The notes under the pieces were generated by a model. It saw nothing but the letters and a program-made list of their open reading frames with translations, was not told where the DNA came from and did not search any database. 44,219 bases of DNA from an uncultured Clostridia bacterium. GTDB lineage: Bacteria; Bacillota; Clostridia; Oscillospirales; Acutalibacteraceae. The stretch covers positions 1 through 44,219 of the forward strand of contig CALFPM010000096.1 in assembly GCA_937919155.1 (NCBI GenBank). Direction: 5' to 3'. Below are positions 22,931 to 31,900 of this stretch, piece after piece (positions within the stretch are counted from its first letter, which is position 1; each line of letters starts with the position of its first letter). The translations under genes were made by a program, and so were the position numbers.

Positions 22931-24302
22931 TTCTGATCTGCTCCAGATTTGAGAACAATGTGTAGTCACCATTCCAGGCAACCTCAACGGTTGTCGTAGG
23001 GCCGTGACGGTTTTTAGATATAATAAACTCAGCTTTGTTGATGGGTGATCTTTCCTCAGGGGGCTGTTCGTCTTTTTCACCGGCATAGTATTCGTCTCTG
23101 TAAAGCATGATAACTATGTCAGCGTCCTGCTCGATTGAACCCGATTCACGAAGGTCAGACAGCTGAGGCTTGTGGCTCTTACCGCGGCCTTCGGTTGTAC
23201 GTGCAAGCTGAGCAAGTACAACAACGGGAATATTAAGATCTTTAGCCATAAGCTTAAGATTTCGTGTAATTTCAGAAACTTCCTGCACACGGCTTTCTAC
23301 CCTGCCGCCGCTTTTCATAAGCTGAAGATAGTCAACGAAAACAGCATCAACATCACGAAGTCTTCTGATTCGTGACTTCATTTCAGATACGGTCATATTT
23401 GATGTATCGTCAAAATAAAGCTCACAGTTACTCAGAAGAGCAGTTGCTGTTGCAAGCTTAGCCCACTCTTCACCTGATATGTTACCTGTTCTCATCTTAG
23501 TGCTTTCAATACGTGCTTCTGTTGAGAGAACTCTCTGTGCAAGCTGTTCCTTTGTCATTTCAAGAGAGAAGAAAAGTACTTTCTTCTTGCCCATCATAGC
23601 AGTGTTTCTTGCAAGGTTAAGCGCCAAACTGGTTTTACCCATAGCAGGACGAGCACCGATAATAACAAGGTCAGACTTATTAAGACCTGTGATAGCCTTA
23701 TCAAGATCAATAAAACCTGTTGTGTAACCCTTGTACTTATCTTTATCGGCACCGCTGAGTTTCTGAAGCTTATCGTAAACCTCATTAACAATGATGTCGC
23801 CGATTTTAGCAGGACCCCTTGTTACTCTGCCCTGACGGATATCATAAATTTTCTGTTCAGCAGCCTCGAGAAGGTTATCTGCAGATTCATTTGAAGATGA
23901 AGCGTCTTCAATGATGCCTTTTGAAACAGTGATAAGAGAACGGACATAATACTTTTCTCTTATGATTTTCGAGTACGCTTCAACATTTTCGGTCGAGGGT
24001 ACCATTTCTGCAAGCTGGAAAAGATATTGCTTCCCGCCTGCATCGTCATATATTTTCTGATCCTTGAGTTTTTCAAGCACAATCAGAGGGTCAATTTTAC
24101 CGCCGAGAGCATCAATTTCCTGCATAATAATGAAGATTTCTTTATGCTGAGGAAGATAGAAATAATCAGGCTTAACCATAATGTTAACCTGAGTGATGCA
24201 ACTCGGATCAATGAGGATAGAGCCGAGCACCGCCTGCTCAGCTTCAAGAGAATATGGCATAGTGACATCGTCGATCGATGTCAGCATCTTATCTCTTTCC
24301 AC
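22920..24302 (-). CDS. dnaB: Replicative DNA helicase DnaB
   Basis: A 460-residue hexameric helicase that unwinds DNA at the replication fork. The N-terminal DnaG-interacting domain starts at MPYSLEAEQAVLGSIL (15-30), and the RecA-like core has Walker A GARPAMGKTS (216-225), a Walker B in VDAVFVDYLQLM and the DnaB motif LSDLRESGSIEQDADIV. No intein is present. The start is GTG (24302) because GAGGTG lies eight bases upstream. It follows rplI after 25 bases; the rplI-dnaB order is widely conserved in Firmicutes. Confidence 0.97.
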   Translation of the reverse strand: MERDKMLTSIDDVTMPYSLEAEQAVLGSILIDPSCITQVNIMVKPDYFYLPQHKEIFIIMQEIDALGGKIDPLIVLEKLKDQKIYDDAGGKQYLFQLAEMVPSTENVEAYSKIIREKYYVRSLITVSKGIIEDASSSNESADNLLEAAEQKIYDIRQGRVTRGPAKIGDIIVNEVYDKLQKLSGADKDKYKGYTTGFIDLDKAITGLNKSDLVIIGARPAMGKTSLALNLARNTAMMGKKKVLFFSLEMTKEQLAQRVLSTEARIESTKMRTGNISGEEWAKLATATALLSNCELYFDDTSNMTVSEMKSRIRRLRDVDAVFVDYLQLMKSGGRVESRVQEVSEITRNLKLMAKDLNIPVVVLAQLARTTEGRGKSHKPQLSDLRESGSIEQDADIVIMLYRDEYYAGEKDEQPPEERSPINKAEFIISKNRHGPTTTVEVAWNGDYTLFSNLEQIRNDM

Positions 24303-24327
24303 TTTATTTCACCTCGTTTTAAAATTC

Positions 24328-24768
24328 TTATTCTCCTACGCGTACAAAAAGCTTAGCTGATACGCCGGTATAGAGCTTAATTTCAAATTCATAAGTACCA
24401 AACTGCTTGATATCATCAACAGTGATTTTTCTCTTGTCAGTCTTGATACCGAAATCTTTTTCAATTTTTTCAGCAATTTCTTTAGCTGTTACACTGCCGA
24501 AAAGCTTGCCGTTCTGACCTGCTTTTGCGGTAATAGTAATTGTTTTGCCTGAAATTCTTTCAGCATTCTTTTTAGCTTCTGCAGTTTCTGTGTCAATCTT
24601 ATATTTGGCAGCCTGCTCACGATTTTTGAGCTCTGTCATATTCTGAGCATTTGCTTCAACTGCAAGATTTTTAGGGAAAAGGAAGTTTCTTGCATAGCCG
24701 TCTGAAGCATTAACAAGCTCACCTTTTTTACCTAAACCTTTAACATCCTGTTTTAATACTACTTTCAT
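24328..24768 (-). CDS. rplI: 50S ribosomal protein L9
   Basis: A 146-residue L9, which binds 23S rRNA and keeps the reading frame during translation. The N-terminal domain is unmistakable: MKVVLKQDVKGLGKKGELV then NASDGYARNFLFPKNLAVEA (20-39). A long central helix and the C-terminal RNA-binding domain (FGSVTAKEIAEKI) follow. A perfect GGAGG site precedes the ATG. It sits between gdpP and dnaB, the classic yybT-rplI-dnaC order of Bacillus. Confidence 0.97.
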   Translation of the reverse strand: MKVVLKQDVKGLGKKGELVNASDGYARNFLFPKNLAVEANAQNMTELKNREQAAKYKIDTETAEAKKNAERISGKTITITAKAGQNGKLFGSVTAKEIAEKIEKDFGIKTDKRKITVDDIKQFGTYEFEIKLYTGVSAKLFVRVGE

Positions 24769-24782
24769 ATATTTAACCTCCG

Positions 24783-26741
24783 TTATAAATTACTGAAATA
24801 TTCATCTATTTCAACCTTAAGCATATTCATCGCATCCTGCAAAGAAACGCTTTCAAGCTGACAAGCGGCCATGGTCTGATGACCTCCGCCACCAAAAGCT
24901 TCCATAATTAACTGCACATTGACTTCACCGTAACTTCTGGCTGAAATATTGATTCCGCTATAGTTTTCATATAGCACAAAAGACGCCTTTACTCCCTCAA
25001 TATTAAGCATTTCATCAGCTGCCTGAGATGTCACAAGACGGATATTTTCAACATTGCCGTCTGCAAAAGAAACTGCACAGCCGTTGTATGTTTCAGCTTC
25101 ATCAATAATAGCATTTCTTGCTCTGAAAATATCCATATCATTTGAGAAGAGCTTCTTAGCATCAACAGTACTCGCACCGCGCGAGCGAAGATAAGCAGCC
25201 GCTTCAAAGGTACGCACACCGGCTCTGAGAATAAAGTTTCTGGTATCAAGAACGATACCCGCAAACAGAGCAAGGGAAGCAAATTTATCGAGAATTGGTT
25301 TTGTCCCTATATACTGTGCAACTTCTGTCACCATTTCAGATGCAGAAGAAGAGTTTGACATATGATAGAACATCACTGTGTTTTCAATAAAGTCAACGCT
25401 TTTTCTGTGGTGGTCAATAACCATAATTTTTTCTGCTTTATCCAGAAGCTCAGGACAATCAGTGAAATCCTGCTTATGAGTATCAACAACAATAACAAGT
25501 GTGTTGTGACCTACCCTACTGAGTGCTTCATCGGGAGAAATAACGACTCCGTCGCCTTTTTCCTGAATATAAGCACTAACAAGCGGAAGCGCCAATGTGT
25601 TTTTGACATTGACAACGATATTTGATTTCTTTTCGAAATACTCAGCAATACACTGCATACCCACTGCACTGCCAAATGCATCAAAGTCTGAAAATCTGTG
25701 ACCCATAATGAGAACATTATCACTATCAGAAATAATTTCAGATATAGTCTTTGAAATAAGTCTTGTTCTGACTTTGTTTTTCTTTTCATGACCCGATGTA
25801 ACGCCACCAAAAAACTGATACTGTGTACCCTCTTTGATTGCAACCTGATCACCGCCACGGCTCTGAGCCATATCGAGAGCCTGCTTAGCAGAGTTATTTG
25901 ACTCAGTCAGGTCTTTTTCATGACCAACACCAATAGATAAAGTAAGGTCTGTACTTCTGCCGTCATATGTGAGTTCGCGGATTTTATCAAGAATGTTAAA
26001 TTTATCACTGACCATTCTCTGATAAGCTCTTTCCTCAAGGAAAACCATCATTCGGCTGGTGCTGAATTTTCGGCAGAGTCCGCCATAAGAATTGACCCAT
26101 TGCTCTATCATCTGCTCTGTCTTAGTGAAAATTGCTGCACAATCGCTTTCTTTGAAATTGTTGTAGACTTCATCAGCATTATCAAGCACAGTGAGCATAA
26201 TACAAGGTCTTGTGTCTATAAACTCTTTTTCAATGTTGCGAAGCTCTGTTTCATCAAAGAGATAAAGCAGATAAAAATCTTCGCCGTCGACAGTGAATTC
26301 ATTTGAATACACCGAGAAATAAAGGTTATCGGCTCTTAATCTGTAGCCTTTGCCTAAAAGGAGTTTATCGATATTATCCTTACGGATAAGCTCTTTAAAG
26401 TTAGTCACTGTATAATCGGCAGTAATTCTGAAAGTCTCTTTGAAACATTCATTGAGCCATATTATTGAGCCGTCTTTTTCAATAACAACACAAGGTACAC
26501 TGAGAACCTCAAAAGCCTTACCCTGATCGAAATTAAGCTCATCTGTAACAGTTTTAACTTTATAAAGAAGCTTTTCCTTAACCTCTATATGATATATATA
26601 CTTAGCAAGTGCAAAGCCTATAACCAACACAAGTTGAGCTGCCGCAAGCACATAGCTGTATCCTGCAGCAACACCGCAAAGGAAGATTGCAAGTATTATA
26701 AATATCAAGGATAAATCGTAAATTTTCCAAAGCTTTTTCAT
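24783..26741 (-). CDS. gdpP: Cyclic-di-AMP phosphodiesterase GdpP
   Basis: A 652-residue membrane phosphodiesterase that hydrolyses c-di-AMP, a signal for cell-wall and potassium balance. Two N-terminal membrane helices (about 8-48) are followed by a PAS-like domain (75-165), a degenerate GGDEF domain (175-305; its signature is replaced by SRMMVFLEE) and the DHH/DHHA1 catalytic part. Catalytic residues are present: MGHRFSDFDAFG (346-357), VVDTHKQD (418-425), VIDHHRKS (441-448) and GGGGHQTMAA near the end. It starts one base after the rnjA stop, so it is tightly coupled to RNase J. Confidence 0.95.
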   Translation of the reverse strand: MKKLWKIYDLSLIFIILAIFLCGVAAGYSYVLAAAQLVLVIGFALAKYIYHIEVKEKLLYKVKTVTDELNFDQGKAFEVLSVPCVVIEKDGSIIWLNECFKETFRITADYTVTNFKELIRKDNIDKLLLGKGYRLRADNLYFSVYSNEFTVDGEDFYLLYLFDETELRNIEKEFIDTRPCIMLTVLDNADEVYNNFKESDCAAIFTKTEQMIEQWVNSYGGLCRKFSTSRMMVFLEERAYQRMVSDKFNILDKIRELTYDGRSTDLTLSIGVGHEKDLTESNNSAKQALDMAQSRGGDQVAIKEGTQYQFFGGVTSGHEKKNKVRTRLISKTISEIISDSDNVLIMGHRFSDFDAFGSAVGMQCIAEYFEKKSNIVVNVKNTLALPLVSAYIQEKGDGVVISPDEALSRVGHNTLVIVVDTHKQDFTDCPELLDKAEKIMVIDHHRKSVDFIENTVMFYHMSNSSSASEMVTEVAQYIGTKPILDKFASLALFAGIVLDTRNFILRAGVRTFEAAAYLRSRGASTVDAKKLFSNDMDIFRARNAIIDEAETYNGCAVSFADGNVENIRLVTSQAADEMLNIEGVKASFVLYENYSGINISARSYGEVNVQLIMEAFGGGGHQTMAACQLESVSLQDAMNMLKVEIDEYFSNL

Positions 26742-26742
26742 T

Positions 26743-28746
26743 TTAAATCTCCATAAGAATAGGAAGAATCATAGGACTTCTTTTTGTTCTTTCATACATA
26801 AGTTTTGAAACATCGTCGCGTACACGGTTTTTAATTGTACCCCAATCATAGATGTTTCTGTCATAGCATTTCATCATTGTTTCGTATGCGGTCTGCTTAG
26901 CTTCTTCAATAAGCTCTTCAGATTCTTTTACGAACACAAAACCGCGGGATACGACATCAGGGCCTGATACAAGCTGACCCGTGATACCGTCGAGAGTTGC
27001 AACAACAATTATAATGCCGTCTTCAGCAAGATGTTTTCTGTCTTTAAGCACGATGTTGCCAACATCACCAACACCTGAACCGTCAACAAATATCTTACCT
27101 GCAGGCACTGTGCCGACCTTTTTGATATGGTCTTTGCATACTTCAACCAGCACACCGTTATCAGCAATAATAACATTTGATGATGGAATACCCATCTGCT
27201 CAGCAAGCTGAGCATGCTTGAGAAGATGTTTCTGCTCACCGTGAACAGGTATGAAATACTTAGGCTTGACTATACCGAGCATAAGCTTAAGCTCTTCTCT
27301 GCAAGCGTGACCTGAAACGTGAACATCATACATTTTTTCATATACAACTTCAGCACCGAGCTTCATAAGCTCGTTAACTACCCTGCTGACGGTTTTTTCA
27401 TTACCGGGTATTGGCGTTGCTGAAATTATAACATAATCGTTAGGACCGACCGCAACCTTTCTGTGGTCAGAGAACGCCATTCTTGTAAGAGCTGACATAG
27501 GCTCGCCCTGGCTGCCTGTTGTTATAAGAACAATCTCATTGGCCGCATAATTGTTAATAAGATCAAGCTTAATGAGAATTCCGTCAGGCACTTTGAGATA
27601 ACCAAGCTCGGAACCGATTGCAACAACATTTTCAAGGCTTCTGCCTGAAAGAGCAACCTTTCTGCCCATTTTTTCAGCTACATCTATAATCTGCTGAACC
27701 CTGTGAATGTTTGATGCGAAAGTAGCAACAATAATTCTTCTGTTTTCAGCTTTTCTGAAAAGCAATTCAAATGATGCGCCTACTTTGCTTTCGCTTTCGG
27801 TAAATCCCGGGCGTTCAGCATTAGTTGAGTCAGCCATCATGCACAGAACTCCCTGTTTGCCGAGCTCTGCAAAACGGGCAATATCAATTATATCACCGTC
27901 AATAGGAGTTGAATCTATCTTGAAGTCACCTGTGTGTACAATTGTACCGCCATCACACTTAATAGCAAAGCCAACTGCATCGGGAATTGAGTGGTTAACA
28001 TGAATGAACTCAACATCAAATTTGCCGAGATTTACTTTCTTACCGGGTGAAACAACATTGAGCTTTGCTTTATCAAGAATGCCGTGTTCGCGAAGCTTGC
28101 CCTCAATAAGGCCATTAGTAAGACGCGTACTGTAAACAGGAACATTGACCTTTTTAAGAAGATAAGCAAGGGAGCCTATATGGTCTTCATGGCCGTGAGT
28201 TATGCAGATACCTTTGATTTTGTCGGCATTCTTTTCAACATAACTGAAATCGGGAATAACAAGGTCAATACCGGGCATATCTTCATCCGGGAAAGCTAGG
28301 CCGCTGTCGATAAGGATCATATCGTCTTCATATTCAAAAAGAGTGATATTCTTGCCGACTTCGTTGAGACCGCCTAAAAATGCAATCTTTATTGGACTTT
28401 GTTTTTTATTTGGTACCTTGCCACCTTTTTTCTGCTGAGAAGTTTTTTTATTATCTTTTGATTTATTCTGTTTCTTTTTATTTTCAACTGTTTTTTTATT
28501 TTCAGTCTGTCTTTTAGATTCTATATGTTTTTTTGATTCTGTTTGTTTTTTATTTTCGGTCTGCTTTTTGTTTTCGGAAATTATTTTAGGCTCAATTTTT
28601 TCATAAAGAAGAATATCGTTAACTTTTGACTCTAATGTTTTCTTAGCTGAATTTCTTTTTTTCTTATAATAAAAAGGTTTTGACTTACTTTTACTTTTGC
28701 TTGCAGGTGATTTGTTCTGCTTAAGATTCTGATTGTTTTCACTCAT
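26743..28746 (-). CDS. rnjA: Ribonuclease J with long Lys-rich N-terminal extension
   Basis: RNase J has 5'-3' exonuclease and endonuclease activity in mRNA decay and rRNA maturation. The metallo-beta-lactamase motif HGHEDHIG is at 184-191, with FVEFIHVNHSIPDAVG-like beta-CASP sequence and IIVATFASNIHRVQQI further on. The usual protein has about 555 residues; here the conserved core begins near residue 118 and is preceded by a very basic extension containing six tandem hexapeptides (58-93). Such tails may bind RNA or ribosomes. The product is the first gene of the seven-gene operon. The ribosome site AAAAGGAG is 14 bases from the start, unusually far, with a two-codon ORF (ATG AAT TAA) between. 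Confidence 0.95.
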   Translation of the reverse strand: MSENNQNLKQNKSPASKSKSKSKPFYYKKKRNSAKKTLESKVNDILLYEKIEPKIISENKKQTENKKQTESKKHIESKRQTENKKTVENKKKQNKSKDNKKTSQQKKGGKVPNKKQSPIKIAFLGGLNEVGKNITLFEYEDDMILIDSGLAFPDEDMPGIDLVIPDFSYVEKNADKIKGICITHGHEDHIGSLAYLLKKVNVPVYSTRLTNGLIEGKLREHGILDKAKLNVVSPGKKVNLGKFDVEFIHVNHSIPDAVGFAIKCDGGTIVHTGDFKIDSTPIDGDIIDIARFAELGKQGVLCMMADSTNAERPGFTESESKVGASFELLFRKAENRRIIVATFASNIHRVQQIIDVAEKMGRKVALSGRSLENVVAIGSELGYLKVPDGILIKLDLINNYAANEIVLITTGSQGEPMSALTRMAFSDHRKVAVGPNDYVIISATPIPGNEKTVSRVVNELMKLGAEVVYEKMYDVHVSGHACREELKLMLGIVKPKYFIPVHGEQKHLLKHAQLAEQMGIPSSNVIIADNGVLVEVCKDHIKKVGTVPAGKIFVDGSGVGDVGNIVLKDRKHLAEDGIIIVVATLDGITGQLVSGPDVVSRGFVFVKESEELIEEAKQTAYETMMKCYDRNIYDWGTIKNRVRDDVSKLMYERTKRSPMILPILMEI
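28468..28575 (-). repeat. Six tandem 18-base repeats coding for hexapeptides in RNase J
   Basis: Residues 58-93 read ENKKQT, ENKKQT, ESKKHI, ESKRQT, ENKKTV, ENKKKQ. The first two copies are the most alike. The array is in frame and likely changes copy number among strains. Confidence 0.85.
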
Positions 28747-28848
28747 TTTAATTCATAACACTCCTTTTCTCAGATTTTAAATTATATTAATGAAAATTAT
28801 ATTTTTAGTGAATTAACGCTAATTACCCATAGTAATCCATTATTGTTT

Positions 28849-28877
28849 ATAATACTATTTTTTGGATAGTATGTCAA
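28849..28877 (-). promoter_or_regulatory. Promoter of the rnjA-gdpP-rplI-dnaB-tilS-hpt-ftsH operon
   Basis: On the minus strand a perfect TTGACA and TATTAT are 17 bases apart. The leader to the rnjA start is about 100 bases, AT-rich, with no clear hairpin. Confidence 0.85.
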
Positions 28878-28904
28878 GGAATATACAATTAAAAGTTGCG
28901 ACGG

Positions 28905-28943
28905 ATAAAAAGAAATACCGCTTGAACTATCTTCAAGCGGTAT
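28905..28943 (-). terminator. Terminator of the SDR-LicD gene
   Basis: A 12-bp perfect stem (ATACCGCTTGAA, TTCAAGCGGTAT) with loop CTATC, followed on the minus strand by TTTCTTTTT. Confidence 0.93.
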
Positions 28944-28949
28944 TGTAAC

Positions 28950-31900
28950 TTATTCTTCAAGTGTTTTTTCGAAGAGTTCGCCTTTAGCGTCTTTAGCATG
29001 AGCTTTTTGGTCTGCAGTTTCTTCATAGAGATATTTACCAAGGTCAATTCTGAGAATCTTACGACCACTCTGTCTCTTTGACTCAGGTATTGTTCTCATA
29101 TAATTTTCACCGTATAAGTGTTTAAGGTACTCATCATAATAGCTCGGCGCAGGAAGCTTAAGGCCCTCAAAATCAATATCTACAAGACTGTAGAACCATT
29201 TTTCAGGGAAAGCACCCTTAACGAGATTAAGACCCTCACCATCAATAAGGAATACATGATCATCCTGCTTTCTGTATCTCTTAAGCACAAGATTGAGCAT
29301 TGTGTGGTAAAGATTGAAAGGTACAAGACGGATAAAAGGAAGAAGAAGTTTTGAAAGTGTATAATACTCACCGGGAATTGCAGTATTCTGCCAGCGGATA
29401 TTGATGATTCTTCTGAGATTCTGTACGGTGAACAGGTGAAGCTTCTTGCCTATTGTTGTGTTAGCTGTTTTATCGTAAACAAAAATATTGATAAACAAAC
29501 CGTTGTCAACAAGCTTGAATCTGTCACTTGCTGCTGTGAAGAAGCCTGTGTCATTAAGGCGTATTCTGTCGTAGACAAGATGTGATGCTGAACCCTTTTT
29601 ATAGGTCTGATATTTGAGTCTGTCAGACAGCTCACCTGGACAAACTTTCTTGAACTTTTCATAATCTTCTCTGAAGAAGCCGATTTCAATAGTATCTTCC
29701 CAAGGAATATATCCACCGTATTTAACAGCACCTAACAGTGAACCACCTGTGAGGAAATACTTTATGCCGTTGTTTTTGCAGATGCGATCAACATCTTTGA
29801 TAATTTCAAGCTGTAAACGACGGATTTTTTCGAGCTTACCCTGATAAAGTTCTTGTGAAATATTATCATCTTCACAAGCATCAAGTTTTGCATAAAGAGT
29901 TCTGTTAAGAGCTTCCTTCATAGGTGTTTCGCTCACCCAACCGATATCGCGAAGTTTTAGGTTACCCATACGCTCATAAAACAGTCTGTTGGGCACAGCC
30001 TTGATATCTTCAGCAAAGAGAATTTTCGGATTTCTCTCAATAAATTCTTCATAAAGAAGACTCTTGATATCGTGAAGAGTAAAGTTATAATTTGATGCAT
30101 TATAAATGTTACCTTTTCTGCCTTTCATGCATACACAATGAACTGCAGTAACAGCCTGACGAATATAGCAAGCACTGTAATGAATAACACTGTCACTCTT
30201 ATTGAAAGTTATTGTATTGTTATTAATAAGATCAGAAATTATACCGTCAATGTTGAGCTTTGATGTATCTTTGACAAAGGGTCCGAAGATGTTGTCAAAA
30301 CGAACAACACTAAGTTGATTTTTATTATAAGAGAAAGACTTTCTGAGCACATCTTCAAATTCCATAAGAATTCTGCCCTGATAGAAGTTCTTTTCATGAA
30401 GCACAAGTGACTCAATTTCTCTTTCAGAAACAGCAGCAAGATCACCGTCGAAAGGTTTAGCAAAATTGAAAATAGGAATAAACACAAATCTGCCGTTTGT
30501 ATTTCTCGAAAGAGCAAGCCACTTACGAAGATTTCTCTTCTTATCTTTTAAGAATTCAATGTTTCTGTATTCGGGAAGTTGAAGATTAGCAATATAATAG
30601 AAAACTTTCTTGGAATTTGACTTGCTTGCACCATAGTACGCGTCAACATTTTCATAAATATTAAACAGCGCATTCGCATCAAACTCTTCAGCAATCTGAT
30701 CATAAAGCTCTCTGTTTCTGCAAGGGCCTTCAAGAATAACATTTACACAGCCCTCTGTAAGTCCCTTCTTACTGCGATACATATAATAACCTGCAAGATA
30801 AGCGGCAAGAGTATGCTCGTCACAGATGATGTTAATTTCACACTTATTGAGAGCACCGTGCTTAAGATTATTTGTCATAATCTCTTTATCTATAAGTGAA
30901 AGTTCATCAAGGAAGTTTTCATCTATACCTGTATCTTCTGTATCATAGACAGGCTTTTCGTAGATTTCACCTTCAAGATTTACATCACGAATGGGATAAT
31001 CTTCAGTATGCTCATAGAGATATTTACCAAGGTCAAGCCTGCTCAGAGCATGACCTGAATTACGCGAAGATAAAGGAAGAAGTTCCATATATCTGTTACC
31101 GTACCAATGGCGCAGATACTCGTCGTATGCCTTAGGTGCCTTGAACATCATATCTTCATATGGTACATCGATAAGCTCTTCAAACCAAGCTTTGGGGAAC
31201 GGACCTTTTTCAAGGTTCTGACCTACACCGTCAAGAAGATACTTGCTGTTCTTTTTGAAATCGAACATACGCAAAGCTCTTTCAAAGAAACGGTGATAAG
31301 TAAAGAACGGAATACGCTTCATTATAGGAAGCATAATCTTTGAAGCGGTATAGTGGATACCTCTTCTTGCTTTGCCGACCCAACGGATATTAATAAGTCG
31401 ACGGAAGAACTGAATAGATCTGATATGGAATTTCTGCAACATCGGAGAATTTGCAGTCTTGTCATAAACAAGAATATCTATGAAAATACCATTCTCGATA
31501 TCACTGAAACGATTTGAGAATTTAGTGCTGAAGTAAGTATCCTTAAGACGGACTTTATCAAAAATATAGTGCGATGTGGGTTCGTCTGTATATGACTGAT
31601 ACGAAAGATGTGAGGCTAACAGCTGAGGGCAGATTCGTCTGAATTTCTCGAAGTCCTCGCGAAGCATACCGATATCAATATCATCATCCCAAGGGATAAA
31701 GCCCTTGTGTCTGATAGCACCTAAAAGTGAACCGCCGACAAGGAAATAATTAATATCGTTTTCACGGCATATTCTGTCGATTTCGCGCATAATGTTCATT
31801 TCAATGCGCTTGACTCTTTCAAGTTTACCCTGATAGATATCAACATAGAAATCGCCCTTATATTCCTCATTAAGTTTTACAAGTGCAGTTCTGTAAACAG

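Noticed and set aside
22931..23086. Longer tilS start inside dnaB
   Set aside because: The extra 52 codons are dnaB sequence in another frame; family homology starts at the ATG at 22930.
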